Below are positions 45,894-56,428 of a stretch of DNA of 64,000 nucleotides, one piece after another. The DNA comes from Archivesica marissinica (lineage: Eukaryota; Mollusca; Bivalvia; Venerida; Vesicomyidae). The notes beneath the pieces were generated by a model, which saw only the letters and a list, made by a program, of their open reading frames with translations, was not told the DNA's origin and did no database searches. Each line of letters opens with the position of its first letter. Position 1 is the first letter of the stretch. A program made the translations under genes and the position numbers. The stretch covers positions 47,556,221 to 47,620,220 of the forward strand of contig CM026400.1 in the NCBI GenBank assembly GCA_014843695.1, written 5' to 3'.

Positions 45894-46165
45894 AGTCAGT
45901 ATGCCGATCAAAAAAACCCAATTTTGTAGTCTGCACAAAATGTTTTTGCATAAAAAGATTCCTAAACATGTCCCTACTTAGAAACTGAATGATGCAACTT
46001 TGTCAACATTGAGCATTTTGAAATATTCAAGATGGCCGCCAAGATGGCCACCAAAATCGACATATCTCATAATTTAAATGAGATTTGAACACAAATCAGA
46101 AAAACATTACCGTGTTTGTTGTTAAAGATAACATTATAAACATTATATTGAAATACAAATATACA
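45894..46165. repeat. Left terminal inverted repeat of Academ-like element
   Basis: Inverse of 51780-52053 with small indels. It contains CAAGATGGCCGCCAAGATGG, which includes AAGATGGC-type motifs resembling YY1 sites, seen also in the right repeat. Confidence 0.9.
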
Positions 46166-46339
46166 GAAAAACATTTCAAAAATCCAGCCCAAACCAAGAA
46201 GTTTTCATATAAACACGAGATTTTTTATTAAATAGTTGAATGAATATGGTAATTGTGATGTCGTATACAAGTTTATCTAAAAATAGGTAACATAATATCA
46301 GGCTAAAGTGAGGTTGTTTTTGTCAAATGCTAAAAAAAA

Positions 46340-46513
46340 CCTTGTTCTTTAATTGTTCAGTTGCTTCCCTTTGTAGTTCTTTAATGGTTCAGTTGCTTCC
46401 CTTTGTAGTAAGTCCGCCATTGATTTTTCAGCTGCTAAATCTCATTGTAGTAATTTTACCATTGATTTTCATGGAATGCTGCTTTCCAGTGAATGTAGTT
46501 TTGCCTATTGAGG
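46340..46513 (+). pseudogene. Possible 5' exon of Academ-like gene
   Basis: Ends at a good donor (AGG|GTAAGTA, 46514) and the next open region begins after TTGCAG (46881-46885). A 33-bp direct repeat (GTTCAGTTGCTTCCCTTTGT, 46357 and 46387) occurs inside. The reading frame is ambiguous. Confidence 0.35.
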
Positions 46514-46885
46514 GTAAGTAACACATACAATACTTTCTACACGTAGAAATACATAGATGTTATAATAACTGGTTGATGTATGATGTGAAGTTTAAAGAGC
46601 ATGAACATTTCAAACATAAATATTAACTGATTTGTAGTAATGATTGTCTTGGTATTGAAGAGTGATGACCTTCGTGACTTGGACATTGTATTCTAACTAT
46701 CCTTATAACAAAATTTCTGAAAAATAGTCCCTAAATGAAGTGCTGCTTGATTGTTTTTAAAAGTGTAGTAGTACTCGGATATGTACTAGTGTTCGGACAA
46801 AAATGAAAATCCAGTAATAAAGAGCTTATATGGCTGTATCGTCAAAAAATGATTGATTAATTATATCCATTTGTACATCTTGCAG

Positions 46886-47653
46886 GTCGATGAAAATGAC
46901 CGGGTGTTTTCTTGGCCAAGTATATGGTTGTGGCGAATCTGAAAAAGTACTTACCAGTGTGGGAGCTGATCGCATTACTACAATTATTAACTCCAGCAAG
47001 CGTAGACAGGATAATATACATGTTGATCTCGAGAAAAGAAGACAAAACGATGAAACCTTAACAATCCAGTGCCATAGAGACTGTATATCTACATATACTT
47101 CATCTTGGCATATGTCGGCATCTCAAACATTAGTGGTACAACGCCATCCTCTAGCCAAAGACCAGTGAAGCGTACTCGTCGTTCTGATGTAGAGTAGTTT
47201 GAATTTCGTGAAAACTGTTTGTATTGTGGTGAAAACTGCGCATTAAAGCCAGATCCTAAAAACCCTAAGCGCTGGCGAAAAGCGTTATTGTGTAGAACAG
47301 CAGATCGACCAGGAAGGCAGACCTTCAAAGAGACTGTTTTGGAAGCATGTGAATCGCGTAATGATGACTGGGCGAAACAAGTGGAAGTACGCCTTCTTGG
47401 AGCCGTTAGTGACTTACACGCTGCCGATGCACGATACCATGATGACTGTCGGAAAATATTTATGAATCCACGTAGTGTTGAATATGCGTCAAGAGAGCAT
47501 TCAGACAAAATTGATTATGCGTTTGAGGCTACTGTCAATGAGATGAAATCGGACACTCGTCAAGTATGGACATCAGTTGGGATACACACTTTCTATGCTG
47601 CACATTGGTGGAACTATGTTGTCGCGAATAAATCTATTCAAGCAAATAAGTGA
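46886..47653 (+). pseudogene. Academ-like transposase N-terminal region (zinc-finger-like)
   Basis: The first frame (46890-47168) has LTSVGADRITTIINSSKRR and CHRDCISTYTS. After a frameshift, 47205-47653 has CLYCGENC, DPKNPKRWRKALLCRTADR, then DLHAADARYHDDC, a Cys/His arrangement suited to zinc binding. This N-terminal pattern recurs in many uncharacterised invertebrate proteins of this type. A second frameshift lies at about 47630, after which the frame moves to 47577-47933. Confidence 0.7.
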
Positions 47654-47654
47654 A

Positions 47655-49455
47655 GTTTTTGGTGAAGATCTGTTGGTGTTTTCATCTCCAGGACTTGCAA
47701 ATGTCATTGTGTTTCGAAGCACAGCATCTGATTTGCTTAGGTTAGAACAGTTAGATGAGGACAATATGCAGATTGAAAGTGTCGCCAAGCAGATTGTGAA
47801 AGAGTGTAAGCAAATAGTGAACAAACAAAATATCTACAATGTACAAATTGACAAAGAGATTGCCACAGAAGAGTCAAGTTCAACATTACTGTCATGTTTA
47901 TCTGATACTGTCATTATTGTCATGTTTATCTGATAAACTAGAGTTCACACTTCCCGCGTCATTGATAGCGAATATGGCGACTGGTATTCTCACACACAAA
48001 CCTACATCTTTGCAGATTGCATTGGGTGTACAGACAAGGGAGAGAAGCAAAATAGATAGTTTGCATGATTTTGGAGTGACTTGTACGTATGATGAAGTGA
48101 AGAGATTTAAGGCCTCTGCTGCTATGGCTGCTGCTCAAGATGTGAACAAAAAGTCACGTGCAATTAATGATTCTACGGTTGGATTAATTCAAGCTGTAGC
48201 TGACAACTTTGATGCAAACATTTCCTCTCAGAATTGTCTTCGGTCTACACATGCCCTAGCCTTATTGCTTACACAAGATCAAAAGACAGTGGATACTCCT
48301 AAAAGGAGTAGAGAGACAATAGAGCGAGTGAAGAAGGAAGACATGAAACCTCCGGTGACTTCTAATATACCAGTTCAACATTTCCAAGGACCAAAGAAGC
48401 CTGAAATGCCTGCTAACAAAGCACTACGTTCTGTATTGCCTTTAAAAATGTTGGCAGATCAAGTTGTAACTAGCACACGAGCAAAGGATTTAGATTTAGA
48501 GTTCCTGAAAAATGTAACTTGTGTCCCCAACACACCAGAATTCGGAGGTTACAATACATCGCTGGCAAGAGCACAAGGTCACAGTTTGAAGCCAGGAACG
48601 ACAGCAATGTATACTCCCCTGATTGATATGGTTCCATCGGACCCAGATACCATGATGACAGCTATGTATGAAGCACAGAGGCTAACAGTTAAATGTGGAC
48701 AGACATTCACAGTGTTTACTGCTGATCAACAATTATACCGTGTGATGACCAATGTTATGTGGGTTCATCCAGAGGTATTCCCGAACCTGTATCCACGACT
48801 GGGTGGTATGCACATGTTAATGAGTTTTGTTGGCTGTGTTGGTGTGTTAATGGCCAATAGTGGCTTGGAAGAAGTAATGAAAGCTGCGTTTGTTGGTGTA
48901 CCTCGCATGCTCACAGGAAAGAACTTTCCACAAAACGTTCGTGCATTGAGAATCGTATGTGAGGAGGTTGTACGAGGTGTCATTCAAGACGTTGACAACT
49001 ACGATGAGTTTATAGCGATCCTGGAGACAAAAGCAGCACATAGTAGGACATCCACACTTTGGTTGGAGTGTCTTATCAAACCAGTCTTGATAATGATGTT
49101 ATTTGTTCGTGCAGAGAGGGAAGGAGAATGGGCCTTACATCTGTATGCCGTGTCATCCATGATGCCGTACTTCTTTGCGGCAAGGCATGTTAAGTATGCA
49201 AGGTATGGCCTGTACTATTTGCGGTGTATGGAGAACCTTCCAGATGACATACAGTCCAGGTTCAGAAATGGGGAGCATGTAATGCGACATAAAGCAGGTC
49301 TGTGGAATGCAATATGGTCGGACATGTTCATCGAGACGACGCTTATGCGGTACGGTCATGGTCCTGGTGGTGTCGTCGGGATTACTCTCAGTGAGTCTGC
49401 TCTGAAGCGATGGGCGCGAGTCTTCACACCTGCAGTCGTCTCCTCCAAGACGTGA
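47655..49455 (+). pseudogene. Academ-like transposase, DDE-like core
   Basis: After the 47577-47933 frame (SEVFGEDLLVFSSPGLANVI) a ~28-bp imperfect duplication (CTGTCATGTTTATCTGAT, 47888-47935) shifts to the long frame ending at 49455. Candidate catalytic blocks are YTPLIDMVPSDP near 48610-48650, FTVFTADQQLY near 48715, and PRLGGMHMLMSFVGCVGVLM followed by SGLEEVM near 48795-48880. These form a D...D...E-like order with a GGMH block. It ends LSESALKRWA before the frame breaks at about 49413. The catalytic residues are my assignment by pattern. Confidence 0.65.
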
Positions 49456-51344
49456 ATGTTATGAGAGACCACACAGAAGAGTCACATAACGTCACAACGC
49501 ACAAGGAGGAGGCAGCCGCACGTATTGCATCCGATGCAGCTGACAGGAAGAAGATTTGTGTGAAGTTGGATGCCTGCATTGACCCACTGAATCCAGAAGA
49601 GCACGCAAATAGTATTCTAAACATCGTGACTGGTAGGATATGCCCAGATACAGTTAATGTTGACGATGCTGTGACACATGGACATACTCAAATGTCTATA
49701 TATGAAAGTTCATGGCCTGCAGGTTTCAACGGACCTATACCCAACAAAGTGGTAACTATGTCAGTCAGCAGAAAAAGTATCAAGTGTGGATCTGGCTCTA
49801 TTTACGACAAACAGTTGATCTACGCAAGAGTTATGGGACTGGCATCAACTCGAACGATCGACTTAAAAGATGTATTCAGCCATGAGCTAGCTCCTGTCCC
49901 AACGACAATGTTTGACGACAGTGGTGAAATGAGGATAGCCACAAACAAATCGATGCTGAAGAAGAAGCTTAAAATCATTCAATCGGTCCGAGGAACCGGA
50001 CAACCTAATGCGTTGGTTATCGATGGAAGTGCAATTATATGGTGCATACACTGGCCATCTAATGGAACTGTGCAGAATGTCATGGACAGTTACTGGCAGT
50101 ATGTGTATAAGAGATTAAACGTATGCGATGTGTATCTGGTCTTTGATAGATACTACCAGTACAGCATCAAGAAGAGCACCAGAAAAAGTCGGGGCAGTCA
50201 GAAGACTGGCATTGATCATATACTGAATGCTTCAACACCATTACCTGCACAACATACGGTCCTGACAAGCACAGACAACAAGGTCCAACTGATAGACATG
50301 ATTTGTGAGCATCACAAAGTCAAGACCATGTGCTTACCTGCAAGCTTTAGTCACAAGCTGATAATCACAGGCTCCTCAGAGGTGCCACAGGAGATACACA
50401 TGGGAGTTGCCATTGATCGAGTAGATTTAAGGACTAGCCATGAGGAAGCTGATGTCATAATCCCGCAGCAGGTGGTGTATGCTGCTTCACATGGAGCAGA
50501 ATCTGTGACAGTGATCTGTGACGACACGGACGTATTTGTTCTGTTGGTTCACTACTATGCCCTCAAGGAGTTGTCATGCACTCTAATAATGGAAGGAACT
50601 AGTGCTCAACGAACAATAGTAGATATTGCAGCAACATGTAAGACACATTCAGCTATTGTACCCCAGCTCTTAGCTGCTCATGCCCTGTCTGGCTGTGATA
50701 CCGTCGCCAAACTTAGTGGACTTGGAAAGGCAACCGTTGTTAAACAGCTTAAACGAGGGTCCAACCTCGACAAACTTGGAGATGTAGATGCAGATATGAA
50801 CAAAGTTAATGAAGAAGCTAGCGGTTTTATTGCAGCATGTTATGGCAAGAATGCAGCTACAAATATGTCCAATGTCAGATATGATGTTTGGTCAACAAAA
50901 ATGGGAAATAAAACAGTCCGAAAGATGCCAAAACTACAATCATTACCACCTACATCAGAATCGTTCAATGAGAATGTCAAACGAGCACACATCCAGGCAT
51001 GCATATGGAGGAATGCAATGGACCAAGATCCCCCAAATCTTGATCCTACCAACTTTGGATGGAAAAAGGATCCAAACTCTAAGGTTCTCATACCGACGAC
51101 AATCCCGGAGGACAAACCCCCAGCACCACCATATGTCCTGAAGCTAATCTGCTGTGGTTGTGCATCAGAGCAGCCATGTGCAACATCCCGCTGCGGTTGC
51201 TGTATGGCTCACCTTGCCTGCACAATATTCTGTAACTGCTATCAAACCTGTAGCTGTCAAAATAGATGGACGAAGGATGTAAATGGATCATTAAGTGATA
51301 CAGATGGTGATTCCAGTGAATCAGATATAGAAGACGAAAATTGA
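49413..51344 (+). CDS. XPG/FEN-like nuclease with Cys-rich C-terminus (Academ-like element)
   Basis: A 644-codon frame opens at 49410 in the -1 phase relative to the preceding one. The real continuation probably joins near the GCGCG at 49412-49416. The middle holds NALVIDGSAIIWC (first acidic cluster, near residue 205), then DVYLVFDRY, and SHEEADVIIPQQ with ICDDTDVFVLL (EAD / DTD acidic clusters of PIN/FEN nucleases, ~350-378). LLAAHALSGCDTVAKLSGLG follows (GCD and helix-hairpin-like block, ~425). The C-terminal ~45 residues contain about 14 Cys (CCGCASEQPC, RCGCCMAHLAC, CNCYQTCSC), then an acidic tail. It would be a structure-specific nuclease partner of transposition. Confidence 0.75.
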   Translation, partial: GASLHTCSRLLQDVNVMRDHTEESHNVTTHKEEAAARIASDAADRKKICVKLDACIDPLNPEEHANSILNIVTGRICPDTVNVDDAVTHGHTQMSIYESSWPAGFNGPIPNKVVTMSVSRKSIKCGSGSIYDKQLIYARVMGLASTRTIDLKDVFSHELAPVPTTMFDDSGEMRIATNKSMLKKKLKIIQSVRGTGQPNALVIDGSAIIWCIHWPSNGTVQNVMDSYWQYVYKRLNVCDVYLVFDRYYQYSIKKSTRKSRGSQKTGIDHILNASTPLPAQHTVLTSTDNKVQLIDMICEHHKVKTMCLPASFSHKLIITGSSEVPQEIHMGVAIDRVDLRTSHEEADVIIPQQVVYAASHGAESVTVICDDTDVFVLLVHYYALKELSCTLIMEGTSAQRTIVDIAATCKTHSAIVPQLLAAHALSGCDTVAKLSGLGKATVVKQLKRGSNLDKLGDVDADMNKVNEEASGFIAACYGKNAATNMSNVRYDVWSTKMGNKTVRKMPKLQSLPPTSESFNENVKRAHIQACIWRNAMDQDPPNLDPTNFGWKKDPNSKVLIPTTIPEDKPPAPPYVLKLICCGCASEQPCATSRCGCCMAHLACTIFCNCYQTCSCQNRWTKDVNGSLSDTDGDSSESDIEDEN

Positions 51345-51779
51345 ACAGCTATAGTGTTGCGGAAGTTAAGTGTGTTGTTTACTATCAAGTTGCTAGACAG
51401 TATATAAATAAATTTGTATTGTTCAAACATCTATAAGATGAAGATTACAAGCATCAGTCTAATTAAAACAGTTAAGACTTGTAATGACATTTGATGTATA
51501 TGTAGCAAATACGTCACGAAACACTCAACATTATTGTGTTTTCAAATTGACATAATGCCGTTTTAATAAGAACAACCATTTATCAATCTGCTTATTAATA
51601 AATTGTGAAAGAATCATTTCAAGCTATAATGCATTTTCAGTTATCATAAGTACCCAAATAGTGTAGATAAATCAACTCATTTACGGTGTATAATGCAATA
51701 TATAGAGGTTTTTCTAGTTTTGGCGGCCATTTTGTCAGCCATTTTGGATTTTTCAAATATGTTTCTGCTTTAAAATATC

Positions 51780-52053
51780 AGTATAATGTGTATAATGTTA
51801 TCTCTAACAACAAACACAATAATGTGTTTCAAATTCCTGTTCAAATCTCAAATAATTTATGAGGTATGTCAATTTTGTATGTTTGGCGGCCATCTTGACG
51901 GCCATCTTGAATATTTCAAAATGCTCAATGATGACAAAGTTGCATCATTCAGTTTCTAAGTAGGGACATGTTTTAGAACCTTTATATGCAAAAACATTTT
52001 GTGCAGACTTTTTTTTGGGGTTATGCAGCTAATTGGCATTTGGCATACTGACT
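51780..52053. repeat. Right terminal inverted repeat of Academ-like element
   Basis: Inverse of 45894-46165. Key shared phrases on this strand are AACAAACACAAT-ATGTGTTT, GATGGCCGCC-type runs inverted as GGCGGCCATCTTGACGGCCA, and TGATGCAACTTTGTC-like (inverted). It ends GGCATACTGACT. Confidence 0.9.
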
Positions 52054-52126
52054 TACAGGGAGAGCTCGGAGAGAGCTTGATTCATCAATTATTATCAAGA
52101 CAAAAGTCAACAATCAGGAGATATTG

Positions 52127-52680
52127 GCTCACTGGCTCACTAACCACACTGGCTCACTAACCGACATTGGCTCACCAACCGACGTTGGCTCACAAACTGA
52201 CACTGGCTCACTAACCGACACTGGCTCACTAGCTGACACTGGCTCACTAACCGACACTGGCTCACTAACCGACATTGGCTCACTAACCGACACTGGCTCA
52301 CTAACCGACACTGGCTCACTAACCGACACTGGCTCACTAGCCGACACTGGCTCACTAACCGACACTGGCTCACTAACCGACATTGGCTCACTAGCCGACA
52401 CTGGCTCACAGCGACACGGCTCACTAGCCGACACTGGCTCACTAGCCGACACTGGCTCACTAACCGACACTGGCTCACTAACCGACATTGGCTCACTAAC
52501 CGACACTGGCTCACTAACCGACATTGGCTCACTAACCGACACTGGCTCACTAACCGACACTGGTTCACTAACCGACACTGGTTCACTAACCGACACAGGC
52601 TCACTAACCGACACTGGCTCACTAACCGACACTGGCTCACTAACCAACACGGTTCACAAACCAACAGCCATTGGAGACAT
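52127..52680 (+). repeat. 18-bp minisatellite (~30 copies)
   Basis: Unit CTCACTAACCGACACTGG with variants CTAGC and CATTGG. The 18-bp period keeps frames open on both strands (hexapeptide GSLTDT on +). A single frame-breaking variant (CTCACAGCGACACGG) occurs at 52404-52420. There is no start context or conserved flank, so it is called noncoding. Confidence 0.97.
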
Positions 52681-52699
52681 TGGTTGACTTGACCTACAT

Positions 52700-53010
52700 T
52701 GGCTCACCAGTCACAAATAAATTTGATTACTTGTTACATTTTACTTTTTCTGTGAGATTTGCTCCGTCGTCTATACTGTAACTACATTTACATCTATATA
52801 CCTTGTACATGGAAATCTAAATTCGGAGCTGATTCTCCGGTATTATTATTGGGTTTACTCTGGCGGAGCACGGGATTTTTGTATATAAAAGGGTGCGCAT
52901 TTTTTATACAGTCTTCTTGTTTTTACGGATTTGCTGCGGCTGCTATTTCCATATTATGTTTATGTTCCAGTGTGTCATCTGTGGTAAAAAAAAAAGAAGG
53001 ACCATCTCGA
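52700..53010. other. Intergenic, no gene seen
   Basis: Short unique stretch with no recognisable feature apart from TATATA-rich sequence at 52790-52800. Confidence 0.5.
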
Positions 53011-53014
53011 TCAA

Positions 53015-53640
53015 GGTTATGGAAGAGCACCAAGACCACCTCGATCATGTTATGTAAGAGCGCCAAGACCACCTCGATCATGTTATTGTTATGTAAGAGC
53101 GCCAAGACCACCTCGATCAGGTTATGGAAGAGCGTAAAGACCACCTCGATCATGTTATGTAAGAGTGCCAAGACCACCTCGATCAGGTTATGGAATCTTG
53201 AGCACCAAGACCACATCGATCAGGTTATGGAATCTTGAGCACCAAGACCACCTCGATCAGGTTATGTAAGAGTGTAAAGACCACCTCGATCAGGTTATGG
53301 AAGAGTGTAAAGACCACCTCGATCAGGTTATGAAAGAGAATATGGATCACCTCGATCAGGTTATGGAAGAGTGTGTAAAGACCACCTCGACAACCTCGAC
53401 AACCTCGATCAGATTATGGATGAGCGCCAGGACCACCTTGATCAGGTCATGGAAGAGTGCCAAGACCACCTCGACAACCTCGATCAGGTTATGGATGAGC
53501 GCCAGGACCACCTCGATCAGGTTATGGAAGAGTGCCAAGACCACCATGATCAGGTTATGGAAGAGCGTCTGGACCACCTCGATCAGGTTATGGAAGAGCG
53601 TCTGGACCACCTCGATCAGGTTATGGAAGAACTAAGAAAT
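53015..53640 (+). repeat. 33-bp coding-phased minisatellite (~18 copies)
   Basis: Unit GACCACCTCGATCAGGTTAT + GGAAGAGCGTAAA. The unit is eleven codons, reading DHLDQVMEERQ on one frame (53371-53630), a charged heptad-like helix. Early units contain length changes that break the frame (53090, 53195-53240). Late units with GCCAGGA/GTCTGGA changes keep it. The frame continues 30 residues past the array (LRNYVPFERRITMISF...) to a stop at 53721. Confidence 0.93.
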
Positions 53641-53721
53641 TATGTCCCTTTTGAACGTCGCATCACTATGATCAGTTTTAAAAGGGAAACATTTTACATG
53701 TATCAATTTACTGATTTTTAA

Positions 53722-54365
53722 AATGCAAAAGCGTTATTTGGAAAACTGTATGGTTTTTTAATAGAGTGAAGGGTGAATGTTGTATAGATAGCCCGAAATG
53801 GTGCTGGTGAAGGCGTACCACCCGAAATATAACATAACATATATGTTGTATAGAGATATAACGTACTTAAAAACATTAAATGGAGTTTTCCAAAAATCTT
53901 TAAAGCCACCCAGTAATTTGACCTCCAGCTGACACGTAGCAGTTTATCGCACATGTTATATAGATTTGTTAAATGTCTTTCTATGATCTAGATATTTTTA
54001 TAGTATATCGGCAATGTCATCTTCAATCGATATCTGCATAAAAGCGATTTTTTTGTAAAAATGTCACTTTGACGTAGCAGGTTATCACCCTCACACCTTC
54101 GATATGGACTGAATAAAATATGTTTAAACTAACTAAGAACTAGCCGTCGTAAGAACTTGTTTCTTAAATGCGCCAAAACAATGTATGTCACTAAAACGAG
54201 GACCAAGCTTCATCAAAGTTGAATAGTGATTAGTGTCACTTGAAGCAATTCTGGACAGACAGACAGATGTCGGACGCAGTACTCCCGTTTCACCCACCAA
54301 TACTATAGCTCATCTTAAACATACGCCCATGTGAGCTAATGAAAGCCAGGGAAATTACACGCATA
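53722..54365. other. Intergenic, no gene seen
   Basis: AT-rich. It contains a short stretch (GCCCGAAAT...ACCCGAAATATAACATA, 53792-53840) that resembles the tail of SINE family 1 (compare 20427-20445). Confidence 0.5.
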
Positions 54366-54862
54366 CCGTATATTCCCAGCCAGAAGTCGATCTCGGCCAG
54401 AAGTCGAGGGTCAAATTCTGGCATGAAAATGCTGATTTTAAACTAGATCCTTCATTTAAGTCGAGTAAATCTGAGCTAAAATTGAGGTGTCTGGTTGACT
54501 TTATTCCATTACAAATCATAAAAACACACAGCTATTCTATGGTTTCTACTGTAAATAATTGTCTAAGCAGATTGCTATATTAAATCAAACAAACAAATAA
54601 ATAACCAGATATATAAACAATTTCTGCTTATTTCGCGTGCATAAGTCGACCTGGTACTTTCATCACATTTCTGCATGAGAAAAATGGTTGACTTATTTAG
54701 TTTATACAAATTTATTTTAGCTTGATTGCGAAACAAGTTCTTACAACTTATATTAATCACTGACGGCTCCAGCGGGGCACAAACTTCGAACCTGAAGCGA
54801 ACGCGCATCCACTGCGCTGTCACGACTTGCACAATGTTCGACTTATGGCCGGGAATATACGG
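54366..54862. mobile_element. TA-target MITE, CCGTATATTCCC termini (497 bp)
   Basis: Left CCGTATATTCCCAGCCAGAAGTCGA... and right ...TCGACTTATGGCCGGGAATATACGG are inverted, flanked by TA on both sides (54364-54365, 54863-54864). That is consistent with a Tc1/mariner-pogo type. It carries a SINE (54715-54833) inside. It is the relative of the element that seeded the 45-bp array at 12959. Confidence 0.9.
54700..54833 (-). repeat. tRNA-derived SINE, family 3, nested in MITE
   Basis: Minus strand: GTGACAGCGCAGTGGATGCG then TTCGAAGTTTGTGCCCCGCT, and directly the tail AGTGATTAATATAAGTTGTA...AATCAAGCTAAAATAAA. It is shortened by loss of the central CCCTTAGGCAAGG domain that the 63470-63700 copy has. 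Confidence 0.8.
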
Positions 54863-54864
54863 TA

Positions 54865-55207
54865 CTTCTCATATTACTTGCGTTGTTTGCCAGCAGTTAG
54901 GGCCTAATTTCTAATTCATCCTACTTTTGGATACTTGCATAAAATATCAAATATGTTGAAACGCCAAACAAATTGGAGAGGGTAGTCGGTAATTAATCGC
55001 TATCGTTCTATATAATACTGATAAAACAAAAACAAAATTAACTAACGACGTATTCAAGATAAAATTTATCATGTAATTAACATGAAGCGAGCTGTCAATC
55101 AACCTAGCCATCGATAATCCGATAAGCCAATCAGCGACCGGTAAAGCGACACATCTTCAGCAACCTTAAGCATTATCAAAAGCCGCCATTAACTTGTCAC
55201 GATTATC
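54865..55207. other. Intergenic, no gene seen
   Basis: AT-rich, with no repeats or coding regions recognised. Confidence 0.5.
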
Positions 55208-55356
55208 ATGAATAAGAAAATTACATTCGGACCAGTTCATTTATCAAGATGGGTGATTTTGTCTAAAATTAGTAATACTACTTGCAAAAAGTGCAGATCC
55301 TGATGAGACGGCTCGTCACAAGCCTATATAGAGGTCTGTGGTGTTGAAAGGGTTAA
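55208..55356. mobile_element. TTAA MITE copy 3, left-truncated
   Basis: Matches the second half of 40209-40438 (GACCAGTTCATT-ATCAA, AAAAAGTGCAGATCCTGATG) and ends GTGTTGAAAGGGTTAA at 55356. The left terminus is missing. Confidence 0.85.
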
Positions 55357-55402
55357 ATAAAATATTGTTTATACTAACAAAACACCAATAATGTAATGTG
55401 TC

Positions 55403-56077
55403 TCAATTAGGCATTAGAAAATGTACATCGAAAACTGGCAATGGTTGTTCTACATTAAATATCAAGCCTTCAGCTAGATGTACCATTTGAAGATTTTCCA
55501 AATTCAAGCACATATCATTACCTACACAACCTGTGTCGGGTTCATCTACTAGTAATATATTGTGGCTATGTCGTTCAGCCAGAACATTTACACAACCAAG
55601 TCTTGTACCGTTAACATTAGCTTCTATACCTGCCTTGTCATCACAAGCAATTCCATATTTATGACTACCTTTTGTAACATCACGCCTTTTATCCTTCGCA
55701 CCAATGTTTGATACTCCTTTAAGTCTACAATCTTCATTCGATCCTACCTTACCTGTTGCTCCAGGCTTACTACGAGAGTGTTTAGTAGAACTTAGTTTCT
55801 CTGCAGTTTTAACTGATTCTTTAGTCACTTGTTTAACAGTTCCTGTTTTACACTGTTCTGCTGCTGCCCTGCGACTGGTGGTTGAAGCCTTTAATGGTGA
55901 TTTTCCTTTCCTCTCTCTTGAAGTGTCTCGTAATGGTATATGTGATGTTCCTTTTTTGGATTCGGACTTGAATCCATCTTTTGTGGAGTTCACTGTGGTT
56001 CTAGCCGGTGGCTTTGAATGTCCAAAATGACAATCAAAATACTCCTTCAATGATAACGGGGATGTTGCTGAAATTTT
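55403..56077 (-). CDS. Terminal exon of unrecognised minus-strand gene
   Basis: Follows a pyrimidine-rich acceptor (CTCTATCTTCAG) at 56078 and codes 224 residues starting KISATSPLSLKEYFDCHFGH, to a stop at 55403. The middle is Lys/Ser/Thr-rich and probably disordered (KKGTSHIPLRDTSRERKGKS). The last 50 residues are more ordered (NMCLN-like, LENLQMVHLAEGLIFNVEQ). It begins at phase 0, matching the phase-0 donor of the exon at 57891-57961. The protein is not recognised. Confidence 0.72.
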   Translation of the reverse strand, partial: KISATSPLSLKEYFDCHFGHSKPPARTTVNSTKDGFKSESKKGTSHIPLRDTSRERKGKSPLKASTTSRRAAAEQCKTGTVKQVTKESVKTAEKLSSTKHSRSKPGATGKVGSNEDCRLKGVSNIGAKDKRRDVTKGSHKYGIACDDKAGIEANVNGTRLGCVNVLAERHSHNILLVDEPDTGCVGNDMCLNLENLQMVHLAEGLIFNVEQPLPVFDVHFLMPN

Positions 56078-56159
56078 CTGAAGATAGAGAATTTTAAAAT
56101 AAAATAAAATATATTTATCATAGATCCTTTGACATCCCAAGTAGTTTGCTTGTTTTGGG

Positions 56160-56428
56160 CTTAAGGCCTTCATCAGCACCATTTTGGGCTATACCACCGA
56201 CGGGCAGTTTACCAAACAACACCTTTCCTAGGCAGGCTCAAGCAGTTAACCAGTACTTAGTGCACCAACATCTGTAAGAAATATAAAAATAAAAAAGAAA
56301 CTGCCAACTGTTTCGTATAAAGTGACACGGTCTGAGTGGGGCTCAAACCAGTGAACATCAGTGATGATAGGTTACAGTGGTATAGAAGTTAGCGACCGTA
56401 ACCACTCGACCACAGAGGTGGTCAACAT
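56160..56428 (-). repeat. tRNA-derived SINE, family 1
   Basis: Minus-strand copy: CCTCTGTGGTCGAGTGGTTA, TGGTTTGAGCCCCACTCAG (B box decayed), then AAGTACTGGTTAACTGCTTG and the AAAGGTGTTGTTTGG tail. It sits in the intron between the last two exons of the minus-strand gene. An A-rich insertion occurs at about 56283-56298. Confidence 0.85.

Larger units (their letters stand above)
45894..52053 (+). mobile_element. Academ-like (AcademX type) DNA transposon, 6.16 kb
   Basis: Long inverted repeats bound the element. The left begins AGTCAGTATGCC (45894) and the right ends GGCATACTGACT (52053). Similarity continues inward about 260 bp (e.g. CTGCACAAAATGTTTTTGCA, GCATTTTGAAATATTCAAGA) with indels. One decayed gene fills the interior in the + orientation: N-terminal Cys/His finger, DDE-like core, XPG/FEN-like nuclease and a Cys-rich C-terminus. 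This set is what I know of AcademX elements. Target duplication is not clear: the 3-4 bp expected for Academ cannot be read unambiguously next to CCAGT|AGTCAG and TGACT|TACAG. Confidence 0.75.

Noticed and set aside
49410..49455. Programmed -1 frameshift between two ORFs
   Set aside because: No heptameric slippery site is visible, and a GC microduplication explains the shift in an element with other disabling mutations.
52124..52687. 187-codon GSLTDT-repeat frame
   Set aside because: 18-bp minisatellite open on both strands, with no start context or domain.
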